Assembly (NCBI GenBank): GCA_030435675.1
Contig: CM059625.1
Span: 744,001-808,000 of the forward strand
Direction of reading: 5' to 3'
Source: Steinernema hermaphroditum
Lineage: Eukaryota; Nematoda; Chromadorea; Rhabditida; Steinernematidae
Length of the DNA stretch: 64,000 bases
This document shows positions 46,327 to 57,500 of the stretch, piece after piece. The notes under the pieces are model-generated. The model did not search any database, was not told the origin of the DNA, and worked only from the letters and a program-made list of their open reading frames with translations. Position numbers and translations under genes: made by a program. Numbering within the stretch: the first letter of the stretch is position 1; each line of letters opens with the position of its first letter.

Positions 46327-49300
46327 ATGATAATGAATTCCGTTATGTTGTTGTTATCGTTGGTCATCGCGCTCAACTCCGTTGCTGCAGTTTCGCACTC
46401 AGGTATGCGTACCTGGTTACCCTTGAGTACCATTGTCGTACATACATTTGCACGTCCTTACAAGACTTTAGTTCCACTGTCGATGCCACAGTTAACTTCT
46501 ATGTTACACGGGTTATGCACTTTAGTATCCACTTGACGTTCATCCGCAATTGCACATGTCATCAACTGCTCGTCTACGTTCGTTGTAAACCATAGATTCT
46601 TAGATATGCACGTGCCTCTAAATGCTTTGAAAGAGTTGTTTGTTTTTTTTGTCCAGCGAACGCAATTGGTGTACTTAAACATTGCAATCCGTAGGTCAAT
46701 CGTTTGTCCATCTAGTCGATTGCGTTAGTTTTCTGTCTTTATGTACTGCAAGTGCTTCATAAATAGATGTCTTGTTGACCGAAATGGCGCAATTTTAAAC
46801 CGGCCCGACCGCAAATTTACTAGGATAGATCTGAGTTATTCTATTTATTTCGACACATTTTCTTTTTAATACATGTGCCAGTCTGGCATTTTTCTAGAAT
46901 GTCCTATCGCAGACATTTGTCTAAAATTCTATCTAAAATATGTCCAAAAAAATGATTGATTCCCATAACGAGTATAAATATTGAGAAACGGGTTCAGCCG
47001 CAACCACGTGAAGTTTCCATCGTCTTAACACTCAAAGGCCGACGCTTCGTATCCTGACTATCGAACAAATTCTTGCTGCCTAAGCAATCTAAACAATGCT
47101 ACGTTCTCTGCTTTTCTCAAAATTTTTGGACGTAAACTACGACAAAATTCTGATATTGCGAAACGTGTTGCACCAGCCAATATTTATGTACAGTTTTGTC
47201 GCTATCACACTTCCATAACTGGTACGAGGCAATTTCTTACACTGTCCTCTGGCGGTAGGTAATTGCAACATGACCACACCCATCGCTGTCCACCTACTTG
47301 CTTGTTTTCAATGTTGTAACCACCAGTCACAAAGAATAACATCGGTGTAACGCTTTCCATGTTTATGTTTTTGAACCCGTTCCCGCATGTGTGTCTCTAA
47401 CCAACAGCAAGACCGCCGTTGGATACGGTGTTGTAACATCGGTCGTTTTGCGGTCGCGCAAGTAGAACCGGGCTTCGACGTTGTCGTTTTTACCCACTAC
47501 CGCAATCCAGCCATGGGGCGCGATTCCACTTTCCTTTTCACTTTTGGAACATGCACCACTTCATGAATGAGAACGCTCAAGGCTAACTGGTGGTGCAAGC
47601 GGAAAAGGTTAAAGAACAGTTTTTTAGCGGAATGCGAAGACACAGATCCGAATTGCCGCGATTGGGTGACTGGAGACATGGATCTCTGCAAGACGACGGA
47701 GTACATTACGCGAAGCTGCAAACGGTCTTGTGGCCTTTGCGCTGGATTGCCACGCAGTACGTTTTCTATACTAAACATATCTTAAATTCATATAACAAAA
47801 GTAATCGTAACATGATTGAGCTAATACAGAGATTGACCAATTTAAATATGGGGTAATTGGATGGGTTCTACATTCATCAACAATTCAACGCTTACAGAGT
47901 GTGCCCAACAGTGTAAGGCTGTCTAAAACGACCACTAGCTTCCCACATTGCCTTTCGTGGCAGATCCTAAAAATATGATTCAAAAGGGTGAAACTTCCGT
48001 AACCACGATGATTAATATGCAGGTAACAATTAAAAATGCTGACTAATATACAGGTAACAATTATCCAGAGAGGTTTTATTAATTATTCAGTCAATTAAGT
48101 AACCAGGGCTGTATACAAGAATTGTGCACATAATTCAATTCGTGTGCACATAATTCAATCCGTGTGCACATAATTAATTTCGTAAGAAGGTAAAGTTAGG
48201 ATTTAGGCTGCGGCCGGACCGCAGACGAGCTCTGTAGTCATGTTTTGGAACGGGTGAACATGTGCACACGGATTGAATTATGTGCACACGAAATTAATGA
48301 TGTGCACACGGATTGAATTATGTGCACACGAAATTAATTATGTGCACACGAAATTAATTATGTGCAAAATTCTGATAATTATGTGCACAATTCTTGTATA
48401 CAGCCAGTAACCAGTACACTCGAAGTTGAGTTCTATCCACACTAACCATTTTAATAAACTAAAAGTGAAACAGCAGTGGATTGCTACAGAATAAAATAGG
48501 AACTAGTGTAAAGAACAATTGCGGGCCACATACAGTTATACAGTGTAAACCTACAGGAACAGATTTCTTGTATTAGAAAATGAGAACCTTTAAGACATTG
48601 TTTTGCTGAGCCGTTCAATTTGTCCGGCCAATGCCAGTTATGGGTGAATTACTGATCAACAGGCTCAGAAATTTACGCGTATAAAACAATGCTTTTAGCT
48701 TAAGAATTCCTTATTGGTATGATTATCGCTATTTTCTTAAGTTCGTACGGAAACCTTCTACATTCTGTACATCTTCCGCTGCTATTGGAACGTGTAAGGT
48801 TGAATATGCAAGCCGCCTTTGTTTAGGATTCGATCTCACCAAGCTACCGCATCACCTCAACCCAATCGCTTTCCTCGTTGGCATTTGGCGCTCGGAGCAC
48901 GGTGGCAAAGCAATTTTCCCCACCATTCCAAAATTCACCTATGGAGAGGAGATTCAGTTCTCGCTCAGCGACGACCACATGTCCGCCAATAAGGCACTCA
49001 ACTATACGTCAGAAGTTGCATCTTACGAACGTAATATAATGCTTTGATTTAGGGCGTTCGCCTGGGGAATCAACGATAAAGATGAACTTCACAGTGAATA
49101 CGGTTACATCACTGTCCAACCTGGTACTCACAATGTTGCCATGACCACTGTGATGAACAACGGTACTGCGTAGCGTTATTTGCAAGTTATCTTTAAATGT
49201 ACGTTTCAGGATTTGTAACAGTCGAAGAAGGACCTGTTCACAATGGACATATCAGATTTAAGCTGCAAGACATTGGAAGAATCAGTTTCAGTCGTGATCT

Positions 49301-49481
49301 GCCAGTGCACAATGTAAGCTTTTATTGAACCTTGCAGCAATGTGTCAACAAACTTGTTCAGCTTATCCGCGAGTGGACTCTGCTTGACTCCGTTACCCTG
49401 CAAGCAAGACTGGATATGGAAACACTCACGCATGGTATGCAGGAGCACACATTTATCCGATACACGAAAATCTTCCCTTAA
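46327..49481 (+). CDS. secreted protein with ShKT domain fused to a nitrobindin/THAP4-like barrel
   Basis: Six exons in matching phases, 46327-46402, 47628-47756, 48827-49007, 49053-49162, 49210-49313 and 49338-49481, give 247 residues. Exon 1 is a signal peptide (MIMNSVMLLLSLVIALNSVA). Exon 2 is one ShKT module with six cysteines (CEDTDPNCRDWV, DLCKTTEYITRSC, KRSCGLC). Exons 3-6 form the heme-binding beta-barrel seen in nitrobindin and THAP4: LNPIAFLVGIWRSEHGG, a YGEEIQFS strand, ALNYTAFAWGIND, HSEYGYITVQPGTHNVAM, GFVTVEEGPVHNGHIRFK, IGRISFSRDLP and the closing TLQARLDMETLTHGMQEHTF. In the family a histidine near the C-terminus binds heme iron; HGMQEHTF supplies candidates. The exon phases that link the two modules support a single gene. 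A 299-bp MITE sits in intron 2. AATAAA not obvious. Confidence 0.85.
48098..48414. mobile_element. 299-bp MITE with 9-bp target-site duplication
   Basis: The element covers 48107-48405. Its ends are inverted repeats (GGCTGTATACAAGAATTGTG at the left, the reverse complement at the right) and it is flanked on both sides by the same nine bases AGTAACCAG (48098-48106 and 48406-48414). The subterminal parts consist of 20-base units built on TGTGCACA plus ATTAAT/ATTGAAT, in opposite orientation on the two sides (three on the left, about six on the right). The centre carries a GCTGCGGCCGGACCGCAG palindrome. There is no coding capacity. A 9-bp duplication is typical of Mutator-like elements, so it is probably a non-autonomous MULE, inserted in intron 2 of the ShKT-nitrobindin gene. 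Confidence 0.9.
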
Positions 49482-49984
49482 TCTTGTCCTAAATAGAAAG
49501 CGTGTCAATATTGTGTATATATTTAAGTTTGGCGGTAACAAATAAGATAAGCGTGTTAGAAAGGATTTTTTCCGAGGAGGATCTGAACTACGTGCGTGCC
49601 TAAAAATGTGTTCAATATAGCTCGACTTGGCAAAATCGGATTGAATCTTCCCAGGATCTTCGCTTATGCTATGCTGTGCTATGCTATGGATTCATAGGCT
49701 TCATTTGTCTACTGCGCGTTGACTGCGCGGCTTTATTTCTCGGTTGTGAACCGCGGAGTTCAAAGCGAGTAGAACTAGACAGAGGACGCGGTGCATAAAG
49801 CATCAAGCATAATCTGCCTGCAAGAACGACCTCATCCAGCGCACCTGTCTCGATCATCTCCCTCGCAAGCTGTTGGGCCACTTAAACGCTTCCACGGGTG
49901 GTCGTCGCACGCTGTGATGTCATGGCAACATGAATGGCGCGCTTATTGACCGGCTGACCAAAGCACAGAGAGTTATTGCCGAAC
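49482..49984. other. intergenic region
   Basis: Short region between the ShKT-nitrobindin gene and nph-1. On the minus strand 49684-49869 a frame containing LAREMIETGALDEVVLAGRL is open, but it lacks a start, partner exon or known motif, so no gene is called. Confidence 0.4.
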
Positions 49985-52181
49985 ATGTACGCCGACGATG
50001 TGGATGAAGATTCGGACTTTACCGAATCGACAACAAGTAAAAGTCAACGGACTTCGAAAGTTTCCGCAGTTTCTGAAACGTAAGTCAACTGAGTTTTCGC
50101 GTGGGTCCATCCAAAACGTCCTTTCTTGTAAAAGGCTTTTAAGCAAGACGTTCACTTCATTTAAGGAGAAGTGTGCCGAGGGAAGCGGCCGTTGTATCTA
50201 CGACAGCGCTCCAATCCCGCGTACAGCCACAAGCTCAACCACGAGCTCTTCCTAGACATCGATCTCCCAGTCAGACGAAGTCTTCGCCTACAATTACTAC
50301 AACGTCCAAGAGCGACGATGGTGTCGTTGTGAAAGGGAATCTCTTCATTGCCTTGGTCCATCGAAAAGCAATAAACAAGGGCGACTTGAACGTTCAAAAA
50401 GGAGACGTTTTAAAGATACATTCCACAAGGTTAGCTCCAAGTCGTACGACGAAAAGAATAATCTGCTGTAGAGAAGACGGTTGGTGGATAGCAGAAAATG
50501 AAAACGGCCAGCGGGGAATGGTCCCGAAGAACATCCTTAAGCACTGCACGGGAGATGTGGTTAAGCCCCAGCGGGCAGTTCAAAGGATTCAAGCAGAGGT
50601 GCACAGGTCTGCTGCACATCCGAGCCGACAACCACCTGCCAGGAGAAGAGCTATTCGTACGTTTTCGAATGTATATTTCAGTCGGATCATAGCTGAATAC
50701 TCATAATATTTGGGGTGATTGGTTTCAGATGCAAATTTTCACAATACACTCGAATGTCACATGGCCCTTCGCCTAAGCGAATCAAATTGGTCATTCCATG
50801 ATCTTTTTTGGAACGATCGGCTACATACGGTAATATCGCGCGTTTAGGTTTACCTATTCTAAGTTTGAAGTTTCAGATACAAAAGCGGCATGTAACAACA
50901 TGCAAAATGTTCAAAGTGGATAAAATTACAAAATACAATATTGGAAGTGCTGAGCCAACCGGTCATTATCTTAGAATGTGCCTATTTGACAAAAGTGCTG
51001 TAACAGGACGTCAAGTGGTAAGACACGTTCTTAAGATGCTTCCGCTAATACGTTTTTATTATAGGTTAGCAACTTTCACTATGTGTTTCCAGCAGCAATC
51101 AAAAACAACACTTGGGTATTTGAGAAGAACGCAAGTATAAGATCTCAAGTATAAGTTAGAAGACACCGTTGTTTTAGGTTAAACTCTTCCGACCTCAGTA
51201 CAACTCACAGTTTTTTGCCCGCTCGAACTACCGAATGGACAAGGTCATTTTAATGATCGAACTATTCGTAACCCTGAGGAAACCTGGCTCTCCACTATCC
51301 CATGCCCGTTCCTTTTTTGCCGAACTACCCCTTCTCAATGAGGCGCATCAAAGTTTGCTGAAAAACGGAACGAGGCAAATTCAAATGGAGGCGTCAAATG
51401 CCGCATTTAAAGGTAGCTGCTTTCTCGTAAATTTTTCTACATCTATCGTTATAGACACGCCTACAATAACTCTAAGCATAAGCGATATTTCACAAAAACA
51501 AGTTGGATTTTGTGAGTAAGGACATTTTTTGCCAACAATGGAACCTACTGTTATATTTAGCATGCTTCCTGACGTTGTTGTATGGAATCCAAGTTACTTG
51601 CAACTGACTGCGGCATATCGTGTATGCTTAGGACATTTCACGAGAACGCGGGCCGATCCGACAAGCGCAGGTATCGTGCTTTGTTCCTCAGCGTTTAACA
51701 TAATTTTTCAGATGCAACATTTGACCCTTTGCTTGGGCTTTTTCCGCGACTTTGTGATCAGCCTGACATGTTGGATCTTCTCATGGCGCTCTGTGTGAAA
51801 AAGAAGTTGAACTTTAACATGGTTGGTTTTTGGGATGGGGGGTTACTGGAGTGTAGTTTCAATAATAGAGTTGAGCGACATGTTTATATGCCCAGTCCCG
51901 TTTATATCGCTATGTTTTAGATGAACGATGCATTTGTCGAGCAGTTCAGCAACCTGTTTGTCACATCTGTCTTTGGAATTGATCAACTGGCCTCACTACC
52001 CAAGTACGACCTATGGGACGAGCCTTCCCTTAAAAGAAGAGAGGAAATGCTGACGACTTTCTTGACCACATTGTTAATCAGCAACCAAAATCCCTTAAAG
52101 TATCAAACGGAAATGAAGATTCGTCCCTTAGACATTCATAAGTTTGCTGTGGACCTTTGTGGACCACATGCTATTGATTAA
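49985..52181 (+). CDS. nph-1: nephrocystin-1 homologue (ciliary transition-zone protein)
   Basis: Ten exons, 49985-50079, 50166-50429, 50472-50656, 50729-50829, 50877-51017, 51065-51130, 51178-51515, 51561-51670, 51712-51821 and 51921-52181, give about 556 residues. The order matches human NPHP1: an acidic N-terminal stretch (MYADDVDEDSDF), an SH3 domain (LFIALVHRKAINKGDLNVQK, GDVLKIHSTREDGWWIAENE, GMVPKNILK), then the nephrocystin homology region with NWSFHDLFWNDR, HYLRMCLFDKSAV, NTWVFEKN, ARSNYRMDKVILMIELFV, MLPDVVVWNPSYLQL and GLFPRLCDQPDMLDLLMALC (human [20 protein letters not shown]). The usual N-terminal coiled coil is short or missing. The family organises the transition zone of cilia; in nematodes this means sensory neurons. 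Exon 6 seems to end at a GC donor (GCAAGT). AATAAA near 52271. Confidence 0.9.
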
Positions 52182-52372
52182 ATCACTGTGGGTACGGTTT
52201 TTCTGCAGCAGCGAGAATATCGGTTACGATACATGTTATATTATGTGCTATACGTATCGAATTGGTGATAAATAAATGCGAATCAAGACAGAATTAGAAC
52301 TAAAATAGAGAACAGGAAGGCTACATGTAGGTTACACAAATTTTGAGCACAGAAAGCAATGAGCACGAAGTC

Positions 52373-53256
52373 CTAATGAGTGAATTGTACAACAAGTAAG
52401 GAGAACAGAACTGTTATTCCAAAGGCGCTCGCAGAAGCGCAGTGCGTCCCGGACGCAGACGTGGCAGAAGCAGTGGAATTTGCTGCAGAGGTGCCGTTGT
52501 CGTTCGCGGTGGTATCTAAATAAAGCATTCTGCTACCACGTTTCGTTAAATTCCTTGGATCTTACTTGTTAAATTAGCGTCATCCTCAATTCCTTTGTCG
52601 AGCATACTACGGACCGCGTTCTGTTCAGTTATCCACTCCATTTCCGTATCAATTGGATCAATCGCATTTAGTATGTTTGCCACGCTTTTCGGAGTTGAGC
52701 TTGCTGCCACAAAATCGGAAATCTGAGAGCTTAGCAGACTGGAAATGTTCTTTACGATTTTCAGAGTTTTGGAGAAATTTCTTTCTTTCTCCAAAGGTTC
52801 CTCTAAGTCGGCATCACTTCCCATCGCCTTGAGTTGATCAATTTTGTTGAGCAAATTTCCAATTTCTCTGCTTTTCTTTTGCTCCTGGGTAATAAATTTC
52901 GACAGCTCTTTAACTTCCTTGACGGCTTCGCTGTTGTCATTGAGTCTGATTCCAAATTCAACAAGCTTTTCCTTTAGTTCCTTTTCTCGGATGACCAGGT
53001 CATGACCAAATTTTTGCGCCTGTTCTGTAAGGAGTCCAAGAGCAGAAAAGCCGTCGTTGAGCTTTTTAAAGTCTGAAGGTTGACTAACAAGGGCATTCTT
53101 CGCTTTCTTCACATTGTCCCAGCTAGCGACCATTTCATCAACTGCTAGAGTAATACCAGCTTCGATATCAACTGGATTCTTCGTATCTTCTACGAGATCT
53201 AGACTATCGATACCAACCCAGGCAACTGCTAACAGCAGCACAAATTTTAGCGACAT
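52373..53256 (-). CDS. secreted coiled-coil protein, probably GPI-anchored
   Basis: Two minus-strand exons, 53256-52566 and 52515-52373, joined in phase 1, encode 277 residues. The N-terminus is a signal peptide (MSLKFVLLLAVAWVGIDSL). The body is charged and mostly helical with heptad-like spacing (AQKFGHDLVIREKELKEKLV, KEVKELSKFITQEQKKSREI, RNFSKTLKIVKNISSLLSSQ), so a coiled coil is likely. A Ser/Thr/Asn-rich linker follows, then SASAFGITVLFSLLVVQFTH at the very end: small residues followed by a hydrophobic tail without a cytoplasmic anchor, the pattern of a GPI attachment signal. No family is recognised. The gene converges on nph-1 with only 191 bases between the stop codons. An ATG 13 codons earlier is possible but buries the signal peptide. 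Confidence 0.75.
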
Positions 53257-53666
53257 ATGAATAAAGCCCACAGTGAAGAAGTAAACAGACGACAATAGGA
53301 ATAAAACGTCAAGTGTCGAAAAAGCGTCGATAGTATTCTTTTATGTCCTCTGAGTGGCCTAATGTTCGATCGAAAAATGTCACACCGCGCAAATGTGAAT
53401 CACGGTTTCTGTGATGATTTCAAAAGCTGCGCTGCTCGCGAATGAAGGATGAAGCTTTCTAATTGCTTACTTTCAAAGGGTAATATATCACACTGAATTA
53501 TTAAGGCAGTGTATCTTTAACCTGCAACCATGGATAATCATTATAGAGTGTGAACTAAAAGTTTTACATTCCCTGCTTTTTAAATTAACACGATGACATA
53601 TGATGACATTGCACTAAAATATAAAAAATTGCAGATAATGGATTAGTGGTTTAAAGATTTTAAGAG

Positions 53667-54160
53667 CTATTCTGCACATGGTTCGTTCCTGATTTGGGTA
53701 ACCAGTGCAAAGCTCCCTGCGAAAAGCGCTCTCACATAATAAATGGCTCTAAATGTTAAACCTTGAAACGGGATTATCCGAGATTTGAAAACTCTACAGG
53801 CTCTTCCGAAAATCGAAAATCTCCTTTGCATATAATATCGTGTGAAATTCGTACCAAGTTGACCGACAAACCCTTTCGTCTTCAAGAGCCTGTGTACTAA
53901 TGGCAAAATCGTTCTTTTTCATTTCCTCGAATTTGTTATGACTCACTGAATTAGCCAAATGTTGTAAGCAACGGAGGCGTTTGAAATGGAATTTTATTGA
54001 TATATGTGGTACATTTAATTCAATAATTGTCGTTTTACGCTCTTGAAAGGAAAGCGAGTCGATAAAAAATTCAGCCAGCCGAAGCGATTCAATTTGCAAT
54101 CGAGACCAAAATGCAGATCCATAAGACGAGTGGCTCGAGACTATTCGCCGAAAAGATGGT
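53667..54160 (-). other. possible diverged exon or gene remnant
   Basis: An open minus-strand frame from about 54160 to 53794 reads plausibly as protein (LRLAEFFIDSLSFQERKTTI, FKRLRCLQHLANSVSHNKFE) and overlaps a second frame ending at 53667. There are no start codon, splice or domain clues. It may be an exon of an unseen gene or a decayed coding sequence. Confidence 0.25.
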
Positions 54161-54550
54161 CCAGCTTTCTTTTTAGAAGTTTTAGTCCCGTTTCAAAACA
54201 GTGTTCTCAGTCTAGCACAGTCCACTCAAAATTTTTCTTCAAATCTCTAGTTGCCTTCTTTGATCCCTTCACCGCAACCAGACAAATGACGGACTCCCGC
54301 ATTGCCCTATCTCCATGGATATCGGTTGCACTATAAACCCGTCACATATGTTATGTCCTCCATCCATTGTCGAAAGCTTCACCGAAAACATTTCCAAATA
54401 ACAGATCTTTATTAGAAGCGAACACCTGCATATAATACACGAAATAAAGATGAATAGGACATGCACAGTAGTCATTTAGCACTTGCTTTCTCTGCTTTAC
54501 AAAGTTTCTCTTCTACCCGATATGTCAAAATTATATGAACAGGGTTCAAT

Positions 54551-57500
54551 TTAAACAGGAGAATCATTTTCGTTATGGCTACCCGCCTCTGTGTGTATGG
54601 CATCACCGTTGGCCGTAATGGGTATTACCGGTGATACGACCGTATTGGATTGGCTGTCCTCTTCTATGACCGCTTGAGTTTCTTGCGGTGGAGTTACCGA
54701 TCTCCGTTGTCGCACCTCCACTTCGTTCTCGACGAGCGCGTTTGGCGTTGCTGGATGAACGTGACCGTTGGACATTGCTGCAACAAGCAATGGATTATTT
54801 ATTGTTTATCATCGCTGTCGACTACCTAAAGCATGCAACCTGTTGCGTTCTTCGATCTTTTGAGTCGCCAAAGCCATGCGTTTAGACCGACTTTTTGACT
54901 TTGCCAGCATTTTCCACTTGGTTATGGCTTTGGTTACTGTGGCGAACACTCTAAAAGCAGTTCGTTACCCCGGATGCTTAAAACAGTAGCTGTAGCAAAC
55001 CGTTTGTTCATGGGTTTCTCAAGGTGATAACGAGCAATATTGGTACCAGAAAGGCCATGTTCGACAACATCCGCGCCGATCTGTTCTTCGTAGTCCGTGA
55101 CCCGGAGACCAAGTGGGCTCTTGCTGATGATCTGGAACAAACACAGGCATTGTATGATCGTTGTAACTGACGATGAATTCCATAAAAAAGTTCAGTTGTT
55201 CCGGAGAATTCGATTGCTGTGTGACTCACAGACATTGAGTGATACAACTACGTTGAAACCTACCACTATCGACAAGAGCCCAACAATTGCACTGTACGCT
55301 ATGATTGTGACGGTGCAAAGCATCTGTATACCGAGAAGCGTTGGATCCCAAGAGTAGATTAGACCACGCTTTCCTTTCGTGGCAGTCTGTGTAGTGCTTA
55401 TTATTTTCATGGCTTACGACCATAACCAACCAGCATCGCGTCTTCTTCTGCAAATATGCCTACTGCGAACATTCCCCATATAGATGAAGTCATATGTATG
55501 GGCACAATTCCGACGGGGTCGTCGATCTTCAGCTTTTCCAAGAGCGGAAGCACCGCGATCGAGAGCATCGCACTCACAGAGCCGATGACCAACGCATGCC
55601 ATGGGCGCGCTACTCCGCAAAGGGCTTAAATGGAAAGGCCGGAAGTGCAAATACGCAAAATGGAGCGGAGGCACTTACCTGTTATGGACACGATGGACGC
55701 AAGCAGGCCGTTGATCAAGTGGTTCACTTGGAGTTTTTTCGTTTTCACGAAACTAATGACTATGGCGGTAGCTCCACCGCCTACGCTGCTCATAATCGTC
55801 GCAACGGCCGCTCTGGAAATCACAGATTACATTGTTTAAGAAAAGACATTATATGACATTGACTTATCTGATGAACTTTACGCATTATTAGCAATTTTCT
55901 GTCTGCTAAGTGCTTTCTTATGCGTGTTTGCTCTTTCCTCTTTCGATATCTGGCATAGTCTGTGCTCTTACAAACGAGCTCAACAAACGGCGTTCGTTTG
56001 TCTCTCTCTTTCTACAGCAGACCAACGAAAAGGATTCTAGTCAGAGAAGCTCTTGGAAAATCCTCTTCCATCCATTTCTCATTATTTTAAGGTTTTGTAG
56101 ACACCTGTTCGCGTAACATGTCATGACACTAAGCTGTTACTACCTTGCCCCCAGCCTCCATCGACCGTTGGTAATTCCCCACGCCGAGCCGGAGTTAATG
56201 CCAAACCAGCCCCACCACAACATGAAAGTGCCGAGAAGTGCGTTTGTGGGAGAGCTCATTTGATGGATGCTGTCCTCTTCGAAACGATTACGTCTTGGCT
56301 TTAGGTAGAGAGTCGCCATGAGACCGATTACGCCGCCGACCATGTGTACCTGAAATAAAGGAATCCCTTTCCGGAAACAAGCGATTTCATGTAGACAATG
56401 GGAATGCTGTAAAAGTTGTTATGGGTGGTTAAGTACTAGCCATTTCAGGAAAACGACCTTTAGGTCACCTATTCGATTTCGAAAGATCGATCATTTATTT
56501 TGTTTGAATGAGCGCAAAAGCGAAAAATACTTCTTTGGAAAACACATGCTAAACAAGTGGTTTCATGCGCAATTGGGAGCCTGACAAATAAAACCAATCA
56601 TTTTCCTGTAAGAAAAAGTCGTCTTGAGTTGCTCGTTTTGGAACAGCACCCGATTAGCGTAAATGATGCGAAAATTTGGTATGAATCCGAAGACATGATA
56701 ATTTGGTTTAAATCCTGCCAACTTAAGGCAGATATGCGGAAAGCGTGGATTTAATGCTTCAGTGAACTAACATGTGCCCTTCACGCACGAACACATGACA
56801 TTATACTTTTCAAAAAATAGCCTTAGCTTCTCATATTAACGCTGATATTGGCAGGTGCCATCAGTTAATTTGATGATCTAGGCATTTACGTCCAGAAACG
56901 CATAAAATATGCATACGACCAAAGTTTTCCTAATTGTATGAACAATATTATCGCGTAATCGACCCACCGACGCACATCCAGCGAAGTCAATAACGCCCAT
57001 ATGGTAGAAGAACCCGTTGTCGTCCCAAATCCAGTGGGCCGGAAGGGCTTGGATTAAAACAACGACACAACCGAGCACAATGTATGATTTTAACTTGGCT
57101 CGTTCCGCTACGGCTCCTAAAAAATAGCGACACGTAACTCGCACGACCGGGTGATGTACCTGACACAATCGTAGAAGCCGTTGTAGATAGGCTAAGATCA
57201 AAGAGGAAGGAAGCATAACTCCAGCCCTCTTTTAAAGGTTTTTTATGCGGTCTGAACGAGTTCACTTCATGTCTCATGTTCAACAATTACGTACTCTTGG
57301 AGCTCATGCTCGAAGTAACTGGACGGATCGTAAAAGAACTTTCCCCAGCCGATGATCGGATTTTCCCAGTCGTCGCCGTAGCTGAGGCCGTACCCGAACG
57401 CCCAGTAGGCCAGACCTCCAAAGACTACGTCGACGACATTCTTTATCATAATATTGACTTCATCTTTGGCCGATACACTTCCGCTCTCCAACAAGCCAAA

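Noticed and set aside
48107..48405. CRISPR-like array of 20-bp repeats
   Set aside because: Units are directly adjacent without spacers, are inverted between the two halves, and sit within TIRs and a TSD, so it is a transposon; the genome is eukaryotic.
49684..49881. 65-codon minus-strand frame
   Set aside because: Helix-like sequence but no ATG in good context, no partner exon and no known motif.
50498..50692. apparent frame shift in the middle of nph-1
   Set aside because: A +1 frame looks protein-like here, but the donor at 50657 and acceptor at 50728 keep the original frame in phase, so no frameshift is needed.
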